From Anaerolineales bacterium UBA5195 (GTDB taxonomy: Bacteria; Chloroflexota; Anaerolineae; Anaerolineales; Villigracilaceae): a DNA stretch of 20,300 nt. The position numbers and the translations under genes are program-made. Numbering within the stretch: position 1 is the first letter of the stretch; every line of letters begins with the position of its first letter. Below, piece by piece: positions 1 to 8,685 of this stretch. The DNA lies in contig DHVZ01000071.1 in assembly GCA_002412925.1 (NCBI GenBank), positions 1 through 20,300 on the forward strand. The letters run 5' to 3'. The notes under the pieces are model-generated. The model ran no database searches. It saw nothing but the letters and a program-made list of their open reading frames with translations, and had not been told where the DNA came from.

Positions 1-10
1 CGTAAGGGTT

Positions 11-147
11 CGTCCAACGGCTGGCTTTACCGGCAAAAGCGGGATTTGGCGGGAAAAAGCCAAAAGGCCAAAAAAGCCAGTGGTGTGAATCCCTTCAAAA
101 GCGGAGAACCACCCCGCTTTTGTCCGGTGCAAGCGGTGTTGGCACGC
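11..147 (-). other. attC recombination site of the first cassette
   Basis: An imperfect long inverted repeat laid out as an attC. On the minus strand: R'' GCGTGCCAAC (147-138), a 3-base unpaired spacer, L'' GCTTGCACCGG (134-124), a single bulged A (123), then CAAAAGCGGG (122-113). After a variable central part (44-111) the complementary arms follow: 43-34, 33-24, a 5-base unpaired spacer (23-19) and the core R' GTTGGAC (18-12), which fits GTTRRRY. Ten contiguous bases pair perfectly at 34-43 with 113-122. The stem contains an extrahelical base and a small bulge, the asymmetries by which integrases choose the strand of the folded site. At about 137 bp it is at the long end of the known size range. 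Cleavage is expected between G18 and T17 of the minus strand. Confidence 0.75.
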
Positions 148-948
148 TTTTGACCTTAGAAACTATATCTGGTTTAGCAATTTTTGTTTCTTTTGTTGAA
201 ACTCTGCTTCCGTAATAATGCCTGCTTCTTTAAGCTCATTCAGTTTTTTCAATAAACTTGGAATGTCAGAATTTGCTTGCTCTGGTTTAGCCCAAATGTT
301 GGCTAATTTACCGGTGTTCCCCATTTTTATAGTTGTTAATATTTTGGGTAAGGTATCGCTAAAATGCTGATGAATTTGCCAATCTACCGATGTTGTCCGA
401 ATATAAACTATTTCTGTGCTACTTCCTTCAATTTGTGTAATTTGCGTCCCCACAACGGATGAATATTCTATCGTCCAAGTTTTATCACCGTTGTATGGTT
501 TCCTATTGTTTCTTTCACCTGCCATGCCTCCGAGAACGTTAAGAAAAAAACCTTTTGACCCACCTGGGTACAAAGGATATTCTTTAGTTAGAGAATCAAG
601 AGCCGTGATATATATATTTTTATCCGTAAAGCAGATATAGCCAGTCCCATAAGTTCCGTAAGTAGTTCTATAGACTCTGTGACTAGAGATGCCCTGCGTG
701 TATGATGATGTTTCTCCAAATGAAAACCACACAGGATGATATTCAACAAAATGCTCCTGATATTCTTTCATTTGAGGAATTACATCTCGCTGAAAGTGCT
801 GGTGTATTTTTTTATACCAAGATTCGCAATCTCCAGATGTTGAACTTTCTTGTTCTTTCCCGTTTTTTTCGTAAAACAATGCACTGTCAATAATTTCTTT
901 TTCCAATGCCATTTTGAGTGCCTCCTTTATTTTGCGAGAGCGTGCCAA
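18..948 (-). mobile_element. Integron gene cassette carrying a SHOCT-domain gene
   Basis: One complete integron cassette read on the minus strand, from the recombination point after G949 to G18. Its first bases on that strand read TTGGCACGCT. With the preceding G this is the exact reverse complement of the R'' arm of the attC that ends the cassette (138-147). That complementarity is expected because these two sequences pair to rebuild attC in the excised circle. The cassette holds one gene with its own Shine-Dalgarno and almost no spare DNA: the stop codon is 15 bases from the R'' arm. It is visibly more AT-rich than the flanking chromosome. A second cassette begins at base 17 (minus-strand TTGGACG) and runs off the window, so the array has at least two members. 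Boundaries follow from sequence symmetry and known attC anatomy; mobility itself is inferred. Confidence 0.75.
163..912 (-). CDS. SHOCT-domain protein encoded in an integron cassette
   Basis: A 249-residue protein of unknown role. The N-terminus is charged and helical. The middle (roughly residues 70-200) is beta-rich with Tyr/Thr-rich strands, including GYICFTDKNIYI, and resembles bacterial PH-like domains. The last 35 residues (SLLKKLNELKEAGIITEAEF and following) are a textbook SHOCT (short C-terminal) domain, an oligomerisation or partner-binding helical pair often found behind PH-like domains. No signal peptide or membrane helix is visible. The start chosen is ATG at 912 because AGGAGG (921-926) lies 9 bases upstream. 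The longer reading from TTG at 948 would begin inside the recombination core, upstream of this strong ribosome site. Base composition is markedly AT-rich compared with neighbours, consistent with acquisition as a cassette. Function cannot be assigned. Confidence 0.8.
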   Translation of the reverse strand: MALEKEIIDSALFYEKNGKEQESSTSGDCESWYKKIHQHFQRDVIPQMKEYQEHFVEYHPVWFSFGETSSYTQGISSHRVYRTTYGTYGTGYICFTDKNIYITALDSLTKEYPLYPGGSKGFFLNVLGGMAGERNNRKPYNGDKTWTIEYSSVVGTQITQIEGSSTEIVYIRTTSVDWQIHQHFSDTLPKILTTIKMGNTGKLANIWAKPEQANSDIPSLLKKLNELKEAGIITEAEFQQKKQKLLNQI

Positions 949-975
949 CTAGGGTTTAACTTGCGGTTTTGCTCT
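940..975 (-). other. Candidate attI primary recombination site
   Basis: On the minus strand, between the integrase gene and the first cassette, the order is GTTAAAC, CCTA, then GTTGGCAC, with the cassette join after the first G of GTTGGCAC (949). IntI1's attI has the same plan: an A-rich L box ending AAAC, a 3-4 base spacer and the GTT core. The L-box-like element is at 954-960 and the R core at 943-949. I see no clear additional direct-repeat integrase sites further toward the integrase gene. The position immediately 5' of intI and the match to the attC arm support the call; the exact outer limit is a guess. Confidence 0.6.
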
Positions 976-1046
976 TATAAAAACCTATTGCTCGAATAAA
1001 TTCCTGCAAAAACTCCTTGTGGGTGGTTTCTTGGGAAATTATTCGT

Positions 1047-1109
1047 TATAATATCCCTGACTGGCACAACCCTGGAACTTTATCAGGAACATTTCCCCTT
1101 AATTATACT
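1047..1109 (+). promoter_or_regulatory. Putative promoter elements for the integrase gene
   Basis: Two -10-like hexamers precede intI. A perfect TATAAT lies at 1047-1052, with only a weak -35 candidate (TGGTTT, 1024-1029, 17-bp spacing). A TATACT lies at 1104-1109, ending 20 bases before the ATG at 1130. No Shine-Dalgarno is visible before the ATG. I could not identify a convincing cassette promoter (Pc) on the opposite strand or a LexA-type operator. Confidence 0.4.
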
Positions 1110-1129
1110 CGCACTTGAATTCACAAACT

Positions 1130-2119
<990 letters not shown>

Positions 2120-2144
2120 CCCTGCCTCGTGATAAACTACCCCC

Positions 2145-3119
2145 ATGCCCGCTGATCTCGCCCAATACAACCTGGCCGTCGTCATTCCCGCCTACCGCGT
2201 CGAACGCGAACTCGGCGGCCTGCTCGCCTCCATCCCCGCCTACGTCCGCCACCTCATCGTCGTTAACGACGCCTCCCCTGACGGCACGGCGCAGGTCCTC
2301 GCTGAAGCCGCCAGCCGCGACGGACGCATCAGCGTCATCACCCATGCCAAAAATCGGGGCGTGGGCGGCGCCATGCTCAGCGGCTACCAAAAAGCCCTCG
2401 AACTCGGCGCGCAGATTATCGTCAAGCTCGACGGCGACGGGCAAATGTCCCCCGCCGACATCCCCGCCCTGGTTGCGCCCCTCATCTCGGGCCAGGCCGA
2501 TTTCACCAAGGGCAACCGCTTCCGCGATTTTATCGCCCTCAGCCAGATGCCCCTCGTTCGCCGCCTCGGCAACGTCGGCCTCAGCTTCCTGGCCAAGGCT
2601 GCCACCGGATACTGGAACTGTTTCGACCCCACCAACGGCTTCCTCGCCCTGCGCCGCGAAGTCCTTGAACAGCTCCCCCTCGAACGCATCCACCACAGCT
2701 ACTTCTTTGAGATTTCCCAGCTCAGCCAGCTCTACCTGATCGGCGCCTGCCTGCGCGACGTGTCCATCCCGGCCCGCTACGCCAGCGAAACCTCCAGCCT
2801 CTCCATCTTCAAAGTCCTGGTCGAGTTCCCCCCGCGTCTGCTGATGGTTTTCCTGCGCCGCCTCCTGCTCCATTACTTCCTCTACGACTTTTCGATGGGC
2901 TCCATCTATCTGTTGGCCGGCTTGCCGCTCTTTCTCTTTGGACTGATTTTTGGCAGCCTTAAATGGGCTCATTTTGCCAGCCTGAACATCCCGGCCCCCA
3001 CCGGCACCGTCATGCTTGCCACCCTCACCGTCATCCTTGGCATCCAGTTCCTGCTCTCAGCCATCTCCATCGACCTGCAATCCGTCCCCCGCGAACCGCT
3101 CTCCCGTCCGCTCGAATAG
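2145..3119 (+). CDS. Family 2 glycosyltransferase, polyprenol-phosphate type
   Basis: A 324-residue GT2 enzyme. The GT-A fold starts near residue 9 (NLAVVIPAYRVERELGGLL). The nucleotide-sugar and metal-binding acids are in VVNDASPDGT (about 40-49) and KLDGDGQMSP (about 93-102, DxD-like). The acceptor region TNGFLALRREVLEQL and a YFFEISQLSQL segment follow. Two hydrophobic helices (about 247-270 and 285-307) anchor the C-terminus in the membrane. This layout resembles dolichol/undecaprenyl-phosphate hexosyltransferases, which load a sugar onto a lipid carrier for cell-surface glycan or protein glycosylation. The exact sugar is unknown. It starts 25 bases after intI, but the extended -10 TG-A-TAAACT (2130-2138) ends six bases before ATG, so it probably has its own promoter and a leaderless transcript. 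Composition is GC-rich like the rest of the chromosome. Confidence 0.85.
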   Translation: MPADLAQYNLAVVIPAYRVERELGGLLASIPAYVRHLIVVNDASPDGTAQVLAEAASRDGRISVITHAKNRGVGGAMLSGYQKALELGAQIIVKLDGDGQMSPADIPALVAPLISGQADFTKGNRFRDFIALSQMPLVRRLGNVGLSFLAKAATGYWNCFDPTNGFLALRREVLEQLPLERIHHSYFFEISQLSQLYLIGACLRDVSIPARYASETSSLSIFKVLVEFPPRLLMVFLRRLLLHYFLYDFSMGSIYLLAGLPLFLFGLIFGSLKWAHFASLNIPAPTGTVMLATLTVILGIQFLLSAISIDLQSVPREPLSRPLE

Positions 3120-3120
3120 C

Positions 3121-3181
3121 CGCTGGTCGAGTCGACCGGTGCTTTCCCGGTCATCTCGAGGCCCGGTGTATCGAGACCCGA
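3121..3181. repeat. Short intergenic palindrome and dispersed repeat motif
   Basis: The gap between two plus-strand genes holds the palindrome GGTCGA-G-TCGACC (3125-3137). It also holds GTATCGAGACC (3168-3178), which recurs exactly at 13706-13716 in another intergenic gap. This looks like degraded members of a small dispersed intergenic repeat family. No gene is visible. Confidence 0.5.
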
Positions 3182-3191
3182 TCTTTCGCGC

Positions 3192-3197
3192 TATACT
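3192..3197 (+). promoter_or_regulatory. -10 element (TATACT) of the methylase-like gene
   Basis: TATACT ends six bases before the ATG at 3204. Transcription should start at or next to that ATG. The RNA is therefore leaderless if 3204 is used, or carries a roughly 35-base leader with GGTGG as ribosome site if the second ATG at 3240 is used. No good -35 is apparent. Confidence 0.5.
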
Positions 3198-3203
3198 AAA
3201 GGC

Positions 3204-4850
3204 ATGGACATTTCCAGGCCTTATTTTTTAGGTGGAAAAATGGAAGCCTCCGGCCCCCTCAACCGCTTCCTGCCGCCCGTGCCCGAAGCCGCCGCCCGGG
3301 CCTTTACCGCCTCGCTTAACCTCCCCGGAGCCTGGATTCTCGACCCCCTGGCAGCCTCGCCCCGCATGGCGGTCGAAATGGCCCGCGCCGGCCAGCGCGT
3401 GCTCGTCACCGCGGGCAACCCCGTCAGCCGTTTCCTGCTCGACCTGGCCGCCCATCCCCCCGCCCTCACCGATTTACAGGCCGCCCTCGCCGACCTGGCC
3501 GCCGCCCGCAAGGAAGGCCAGCGTCTTGAAACCCACCTCCAATCCCTCTACCTGACCAGGTGCGAGAACTGCGGCCGCGAACTGCCCGCCGAAGCCTTTC
3601 TCTGGGACGGAAAATCTGCCGCGCTCACCGGGCGAATCTACAACTGCGTCTGCGGCAGCGGCGGCGAACATCTCGCCACCCCGGCTGACCTCGAAAACGC
3701 CGCGCGCTGGGCGCAGCTCGACGGCCTGCACCGCTCGCGCGCCCTCGAGCGCGTTGCCCCGCGCGACGACCCCGACCGCCCCTTCGCCGAGGAAGCCCTC
3801 AGCTTTTACCTACCCCGCGCCGTCTACGCCCTCGGGACGATTGTCAACCGCCTGGGGGCCTTCTCCACCTCCGATGAGCGCCGCCGCTGCCTCACCGCCC
3901 TCCTGCTCTACGCCCTCGATTCGGCCAACGCCCTCTGGCCGCACGACTCATCCGAACGCCCCCGCCCCCGGCAGTTGACCTTCCCGGCGCGCTACCGTGA
4001 GAACAATCTCTGGCTGGCGCTCGAAGCCGGGGTCAAGGCCTGGGCTTCGGCTGAGGCCCCCATCCCATTCAGTCTCTGGCCCGCCGAACCCCCCGAAAGC
4101 GGCGGGTTATGCCTCTTCGAAGGCCCGCTCCGCGAGCTGGTCCCCGAGCTGGGCGAGATTCCGCTCAAGGCCGTGGTCGCCGCCCTCCCGCGCCCGAACC
4201 AGGCCTTCTGGACGCTCTCCGCGCTCTGGTCTGGCTGGCTCTGGGGACACGCCGCCGCCGGTCCCTTCAAAGCCGTTTTGCGCCGCCGGCGCTACGACTG
4301 GCAGTGGCACGCCGAGGCCCTCAAAGCCCTCTTTGGATCCGTGGCCGCCGTCATCCCTCCCGAAACGCCCTTTTTCGCCGTTCTCGCCGAACCAGAAGCG
4401 CCGTTCATCAGCGCCGCCATCCTGGCCGCCCATGCCGCCGGGTTCGACCTCGATGGTCTGGCCATGCGCACCGAGCCGGAACCCATCCAGGTTTTATGGA
4501 AAAAACCTGCCGCCCACTTCTCCCTGCCTGGGGGCCGGCCGGGCAGGGGGGTGAAACCGCCTCTGCCCCTCGACGCCAACTACACCCGCAAAGTCCTGCG
4601 CGAAATCCTCGAGGCGCGCGGCCAGCCGCTGCCCTATCTCCACCTGCACGCCTTTGCGCTGGCCGCCCTGGCCGAAAAGGGCCGGCTGCACTTCTCAGAC
4701 GAAGCCCTGCCGGCCCTCGAAAAAAACCTCCACACGGCCCTCGATTCCCCCGAATTCATCGACCTGGAAAAGCGCCTCACCCCCGAAACCGGCACCTGGG
4801 GCTTGAAAAAGTGGGGCCTGCAGCAGGAAAGCTTTGCGGGCCTGGAATAA
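3204..4850 (+). CDS. Zn-ribbon DNA-methylase-like protein, probably inactive
   Basis: A 548-residue protein resembling the large adenine-specific DNA methylases with an embedded Zn-ribbon (COG1743/DUF1156-like), but eroded. The SAM-binding motif, normally DPFAGGG, reads DPLAASP (about 47-53) and is followed by the retained NPVSRFLL (about 72-79). A Zn-ribbon is preserved: C120, C123, C148 and C150. The segment that should carry DPPY before a YxxLSDFxxxWL helix reads AALPRPNQAFWTLSALWSGW (about 324-343), so the catalytic Asp-Pro-Pro-Tyr is missing while the following helix remains. I infer a non-catalytic, possibly DNA- or RNA-binding, descendant. ATG 3204 follows a -10 box; ATG 3240, after AGGTGG, is an equally good start. 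The reading frame is open and GC-rich with no frameshift, so the protein appears maintained. Family assignment is by motif reading only. Confidence 0.65.
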   Translation: MDISRPYFLGGKMEASGPLNRFLPPVPEAAARAFTASLNLPGAWILDPLAASPRMAVEMARAGQRVLVTAGNPVSRFLLDLAAHPPALTDLQAALADLAAARKEGQRLETHLQSLYLTRCENCGRELPAEAFLWDGKSAALTGRIYNCVCGSGGEHLATPADLENAARWAQLDGLHRSRALERVAPRDDPDRPFAEEALSFYLPRAVYALGTIVNRLGAFSTSDERRRCLTALLLYALDSANALWPHDSSERPRPRQLTFPARYRENNLWLALEAGVKAWASAEAPIPFSLWPAEPPESGGLCLFEGPLRELVPELGEIPLKAVVAALPRPNQAFWTLSALWSGWLWGHAAAGPFKAVLRRRRYDWQWHAEALKALFGSVAAVIPPETPFFAVLAEPEAPFISAAILAAHAAGFDLDGLAMRTEPEPIQVLWKKPAAHFSLPGGRPGRGVKPPLPLDANYTRKVLREILEARGQPLPYLHLHAFALAALAEKGRLHFSDEALPALEKNLHTALDSPEFIDLEKRLTPETGTWGLKKWGLQQESFAGLE

Positions 4851-4851
4851 A

Positions 4852-4879
4852 ATATCGACCAGCGTCAGCTGGTCGATAT
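4852..4879 (+). terminator. Perfect 12-bp hairpin after the methylase-like gene
   Basis: ATATCGACCAGC (4852-4863), a 4-base loop GTCA and its exact complement (4868-4879) begin one base after the stop codon. There is no following T-run, so this is either a Rho-independent-like stop without a U tract, an RNA-stability hairpin or a protein-binding palindrome. Confidence 0.5.
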
Positions 4880-4924
4880 AATGCCCTCGGTCACAAAGGA
4901 CGAAAGCCCCCGGCTATTCTCACA

Positions 4925-4944
4925 AAGTCGCCTTCAGGCGGCTT
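4925..4944. terminator. Hairpin between convergent genes
   Basis: AAGTCGCC-TTCA-GGCGGCTT forms an 8-bp stem with one G-T pair, between the plus-strand methylase-like gene and the convergent PBP gene. On the plus strand a modest T-rich tail (GATCTTTGATTTT) follows. A bidirectional terminator is plausible. Confidence 0.45.
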
Positions 4945-5004
4945 GATCTTTGATTTTAGTAACCCAAATGTTTATGCCCGGGCGCTTTCAGGCAAATCAC
5001 AGCC

Positions 5005-8000
5005 TCACGGCGTTACCAGCGGTTCTGCCGTGGGCGGCTCAGGCGTGAAGGTGACTGTCGGCGGCTCGGGCGTGAAGGTGGGCGTCGGCGTTTCGGTCGG
5101 CGGGGCGGTGACTGTCGCCGTCGGCGTGGGCGGGACGTAATTGATCTCAAACTGCACCGTCTTCTCGGCGAAGCCGTCTTCCTTGTTTTCCATCTGCAGG
5201 CGCAGGCTATATTTCCCGGTAGGCACGCCAGAGAGATCCCAGGTATAGACCTCCATCGGTTCGGGGATCTGGGCATTGCTTTCGTAGAGCAGCTGCCAGC
5301 TGTTCTTGTCAGGGTCGTGGCCGGGCGCGAATTCCAGCCGCCAGGTCTCGAATCCGCCCGTGGCCTTGGCAACGATGCGGAGGTCGAACTTCTCCACCGT
5401 CAGCGTGTCGCCCGGCTTCAGGTTCTCGATAGACAGCGTGGCGTGCGGCGAGTCGGCTTCGCATTTGTCGGAGGGCGTGAAATAGATCGGGCGCTCGAAA
5501 CCCCACTGCTCAACCAGGGCGCGTCCCTGGTCATCCTTGCGCAGCCAGCGCTGGACGTTGCCATCGGTCACGTTCAGGGTCATCTTTTTATCGACGTACT
5601 CGTTGCAAGCCGGGGTGGCCAGCAGGCCGGTCCAGGTGTCGATCGTGGCTTCCTTCCACAAGTCCTCGTTGGCGGGCAGGGGCAGTTGGTCGACAAAGAA
5701 AATTTCCTGGCGCTGCTGCGGGCACCACTGCGAAGGATCGGTGCCCGAGATGGCGCAGATCACCCGGTTGATGATTCCGCCCGGCTGCTGGAAGGGCGTG
5801 GGGCTGCCGCCGGTGATCTGCGGCACGGCATAGTTCATGAACCCAGCCCAGATCGGCGCCGCGCCGCTCAGGCCGGTGGTGTTTTGCATCGGGGTGTAAT
5901 CGGCGTTGCCCACCCAGACGCCCACAGCCAGGTCTGGCGTGTAGCCCATCGTCCAGTTGTCGCGGAAATCGTTGGTGGTGCCGGTCTTGGCAGCCGACTG
6001 GAAGGGCAGGTTGATGACCGGGTTCGCGCCAAACATCGGGCGCCGGGCCTCGGTGTCTGACAGGATCGACGAAATCAGGTAAACATGCTCGGGGCGCAGG
6101 GCCTGCTCACCGGGCGGGGGGACGTATTCATCGATTACCTTCCCGAAGTGATCGGTAATTTTCAGGATGGCAACTGGCGGGATGCGCACGCCGCCGTTGG
6201 CGAAGACGGCGTAGGCGCCGGTCATTTCCAGCAGGCTGACTTCGCCGCCGCCCAGGGTCAGGGCCAGGCCGTAATCGTTCCTCGTCAAGCTGGTGATCCC
6301 CAGCCTTTGGGCCATGCCGATCATGCCCTCCTTGGTCGGGGTGTTGGGGTCATCGTAGATGCCGATGAATTGCAGGGTCTTGACCGCCGGGAGGTTGTAG
6401 GAGTTGGAAAGCGCCGTGCGCACCGTCACCGGGCCGTGGAACCGGCCGTCGTAGTTGACGGGTTGGTAGGGGTCGCGCGGGTCGTTTGGGTCGCCGGAGG
6501 GCGGGAACCCGCTCGGGATGTCCCAGATCAGGGTTGAGGGCGTCCAGCCTTTCTCGAAGGCGGCCACATACGTAAACGGCTTCATCGCCGAGCCGGGCTG
6601 GCGGGTCTGGCTGGCGGCCATGTTGACCTGTCCATCGATGGCTTCATTGTAAAAATCCGCCGAGCCGACCATCGCCAGGATTTCGCCGTTGGAGGGCTTG
6701 ATCGCCACCAGCGCGCCGTTGCTGGCGTTTTTGTCGACCAGCGCGGCCACTTGTTCGCTGACGATCCGCTGGGCGGTATCCTGCAGCCCGGCGTCGAGCG
6801 TGGTGGTCACGGTAAAGCCGGAGCGGTAGATGGTCTGGGCGTCGTACTTGCTTTCCAACTGCGCGCGCACGAACTGCACCCAGTGCGGGTAGCGCAGCTG
6901 GATGTTGGGCGTGGGGAAGCTCAGGTTCTCGATCGTTTTCGAGGCCTCCAGCGCGGCTTGGATATCCACGCAGACGGGCTGCGGGGCATTGCTGACCGCG
7001 ATGCAATCCTTGGTGGCGCTCAGTTCGTACATTAACGAAAGCACATCGCGATGGCGGGCCAGGGTGATTTCGCGGTTGCTATAAATATCGTAAACTGCCG
7101 GGGATTGCGGCAAACCGGCCAGGAAGGAGGCCTGGGCCAGGTTCAGGTCATCGGCCAGGCGGCCGTTGCGGGGCGTGCCCTCGGGATTCGATTCGTTGGG
7201 CTGCCCGTCGATGCCGGGTCCGAAATAGGTTTCGGCGGCGGCTTCGATGCCATAAGCCATGTTGCCGTAGTAAATTTCGTTCAGGTAGAGTTCCAGGATA
7301 TCATCCTTGCTGTAGCGGCGGGTGATTTCAGCCGCCAGGATGATTTCGCGGACTTTGCGCAGGTACGTGCGCTGGACGCGTTCTTCGGGCGAGAGCAGGA
7401 GCGCGCGCGCCAGTTGCTGCGTAATGGTCGAAGCGCCCGACTCGTTCCCGCTGGTGGTGTAGTTCTGCCAGATGGCGCGCAGGATGGCCAGCGGGTCGAA
7501 CCCGGGATGGCTGTAGAATTCCTTGTCTTCGGTGGCGATTGTCGCCGCCACCAGGGCCGGTGAGATTTCATTTAACTTAACAAAGGTACGCCGTCCCGCG
7601 TTGGGGTCGATGATTTCATAGAGTGAGTTGCCGTTGCGATCCAGGATCCGCGTCGTTTCGAACTGGGCCGAACGCTGGCGTAAATCGTCCACCGAGGGCA
7701 GGGTCGAGGCGATCGAATAATAGGCAAAGACGGCCACGACGATCCCGAGGATGAACAGGGCTACGACCCCGAACAACATCAGCACCAGGCCGCGCACCAG
7801 GCAGCTCCAATCGTTCCTCCTGATGCGGCGCGGCGGGACTCTGCTTGGCGGATACCCAACCCCACCGGGCGGGCGTTGGCGCACCGTTCCGTTGATGGCA
7901 GCCGGGGAGACGCGCGTCCCGTTCAAGTCGATTTCATCCACCCTTTCGGGCAGGGGAAAATTGTCATATTCCGGGTAGAGCGGGGGCGGGCTTTCGCGGT

Positions 8001-8091
8001 CTGAAAAATTACCATCCGGATGGAGGGTCTGCGATTTTTCAAGCCCGTTGTTGCGGCGGGTGGTGTTGTTATCTGGGGGAATGTTTTGCAT
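5005..8091 (-). CDS. Class A penicillin-binding protein (transglycosylase/transpeptidase)
   Basis: A 1028-residue bifunctional peptidoglycan synthase. A Pro/Arg-rich cytoplasmic N-terminus (about 1-98) precedes one membrane helix (about 101-128). The GT51 glycosyltransferase domain follows with TEDKEFYSHPGFDP (catalytic Glu near 188), STITQQLARALLL and KDDILELYLNEIYYGN. The penicillin-binding domain has S501-A-M-K504, the SYN motif (S564-N566) and KTGTT near 702, so both active sites are intact. Beyond it lies a Cys-containing segment and a beta-rich Ig-like domain (about 860-980), then a tail of about 40 residues made almost only of Thr, Pro and Glu, probably a wall-spanning spacer. It begins four bases after the MaoC gene stop, so the two are co-transcribed. 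No ribosome site is obvious, which suggests translational coupling. The Ig-like domain and tail are additions to the usual two-domain plan. Confidence 0.93.
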   Translation of the reverse strand: MQNIPPDNNTTRRNNGLEKSQTLHPDGNFSDRESPPPLYPEYDNFPLPERVDEIDLNGTRVSPAAINGTVRQRPPGGVGYPPSRVPPRRIRRNDWSCLVRGLVLMLFGVVALFILGIVVAVFAYYSIASTLPSVDDLRQRSAQFETTRILDRNGNSLYEIIDPNAGRRTFVKLNEISPALVAATIATEDKEFYSHPGFDPLAILRAIWQNYTTSGNESGASTITQQLARALLLSPEERVQRTYLRKVREIILAAEITRRYSKDDILELYLNEIYYGNMAYGIEAAAETYFGPGIDGQPNESNPEGTPRNGRLADDLNLAQASFLAGLPQSPAVYDIYSNREITLARHRDVLSLMYELSATKDCIAVSNAPQPVCVDIQAALEASKTIENLSFPTPNIQLRYPHWVQFVRAQLESKYDAQTIYRSGFTVTTTLDAGLQDTAQRIVSEQVAALVDKNASNGALVAIKPSNGEILAMVGSADFYNEAIDGQVNMAASQTRQPGSAMKPFTYVAAFEKGWTPSTLIWDIPSGFPPSGDPNDPRDPYQPVNYDGRFHGPVTVRTALSNSYNLPAVKTLQFIGIYDDPNTPTKEGMIGMAQRLGITSLTRNDYGLALTLGGGEVSLLEMTGAYAVFANGGVRIPPVAILKITDHFGKVIDEYVPPPGEQALRPEHVYLISSILSDTEARRPMFGANPVINLPFQSAAKTGTTNDFRDNWTMGYTPDLAVGVWVGNADYTPMQNTTGLSGAAPIWAGFMNYAVPQITGGSPTPFQQPGGIINRVICAISGTDPSQWCPQQRQEIFFVDQLPLPANEDLWKEATIDTWTGLLATPACNEYVDKKMTLNVTDGNVQRWLRKDDQGRALVEQWGFERPIYFTPSDKCEADSPHATLSIENLKPGDTLTVEKFDLRIVAKATGGFETWRLEFAPGHDPDKNSWQLLYESNAQIPEPMEVYTWDLSGVPTGKYSLRLQMENKEDGFAEKTVQFEINYVPPTPTATVTAPPTETPTPTFTPEPPTVTFTPEPPTAEPLVTP
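5033..5086 (-). repeat. 27-bp tandem repeat in the PBP C-terminal tail
   Basis: Two adjacent 27-bp units (5033-5059 and 5060-5086) differ at only a few positions and each encodes a TFTPEPPTV/A-like nonapeptide. The Thr/Pro tail is therefore growing or shrinking by unit duplication, so length variation among relatives is expected. Confidence 0.75.
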
Positions 8092-8095
8092 GGTT

Positions 8096-8563
8096 TTATT
8101 GGCTGCGGTTTTTGACCAAGACGGTCCACAGGCCTTTCATGGTATTTTCATTGGATTGGTTGTTGACGTGGATGCCCAGGGTGACGCTGCCGCCTCCCAG
8201 GCGCGGGAGAGCCTTGCTTTCGAGCACTTCCATTTCAACATGAATGGTATCACCGATAAAGACCGGTTTGACAAATTTCCATTCGCCCACTTCGCGGAAG
8301 GCGATCACGTTGGCGCCCAGGATGCCGGTCTGAACGGCCAGGCCTGAAGCGATCGCCAATCCCAGCAGCCCGTGCGCGATGCGCTGCCCGAACGGCGTCG
8401 ATTTGCCGAATTCGGCATTGGTATGGATCAGATTGAAGTCGCCGGAAAGCCCGGCGAAGCTGACGACATCATGCTCTGTCACGGTGCGGCCAACAGAACT
8501 GACTTTCTGGCCGGGTTGGAAGTCTTCAAAGAATAAACCGGTATTTAAAGGTAACGTGGACAT
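8096..8563 (-). CDS. MaoC-like (R)-specific enoyl hydratase family protein
   Basis: A 155-residue single hot-dog-fold protein of the MaoC dehydratase family, which hydrates trans-2-enoyl thioesters to (R)-3-hydroxyacyl thioesters or performs related steps. The hydratase motif is visible near residues 40-55: the Asp and His in SGDFNLIHTNAEFG are the expected catalytic dyad, followed by RIAHGLLGLAIASGL, the helix that covers the acyl pocket. The GDTIHVEMEVLE strand is typical of the family. ATG 8563 is preceded by GAGGAG at good spacing. It is the first gene of an operon with the PBP, separated by four bases. The functional link to peptidoglycan synthesis is unclear, and substrate is not predictable from sequence. 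Confidence 0.88.
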   Translation of the reverse strand: MSTLPLNTGLFFEDFQPGQKVSSVGRTVTEHDVVSFAGLSGDFNLIHTNAEFGKSTPFGQRIAHGLLGLAIASGLAVQTGILGANVIAFREVGEWKFVKPVFIGDTIHVEMEVLESKALPRLGGGSVTLGIHVNNQSNENTMKGLWTVLVKNRSQ

Positions 8564-8592
8564 GCAACTCTCCTCACTTTTGGATGGCTTTT

Positions 8593-8621
8593 ATATTATC
8601 AGGACTTCACGAAAGCTGAAA
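8593..8621 (-). promoter_or_regulatory. Predicted promoter of the MaoC-PBP operon
   Basis: On the minus strand TTTCAG (8621-8616), a 17-base spacer and TAATAT (8598-8593) form a sigma-70-like promoter about 30 bases before the MaoC ATG, leaving room for the GAGGAG ribosome site. Confidence 0.5.
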
Positions 8622-8685
8622 GAATCTCCGATTTTGGGCTGCTTCGAGATGTTTTCTGAACTCCTTACTGCTTGTGCCATAAATA

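Noticed and set aside
4109..5140. A 343-codon plus-strand frame overlapping the methylase-like gene and the end of the PBP gene.
   Set aside because: Arg/Pro/Ala-rich frame-shifted shadow that runs through a hairpin and into the antisense of the PBP tail.
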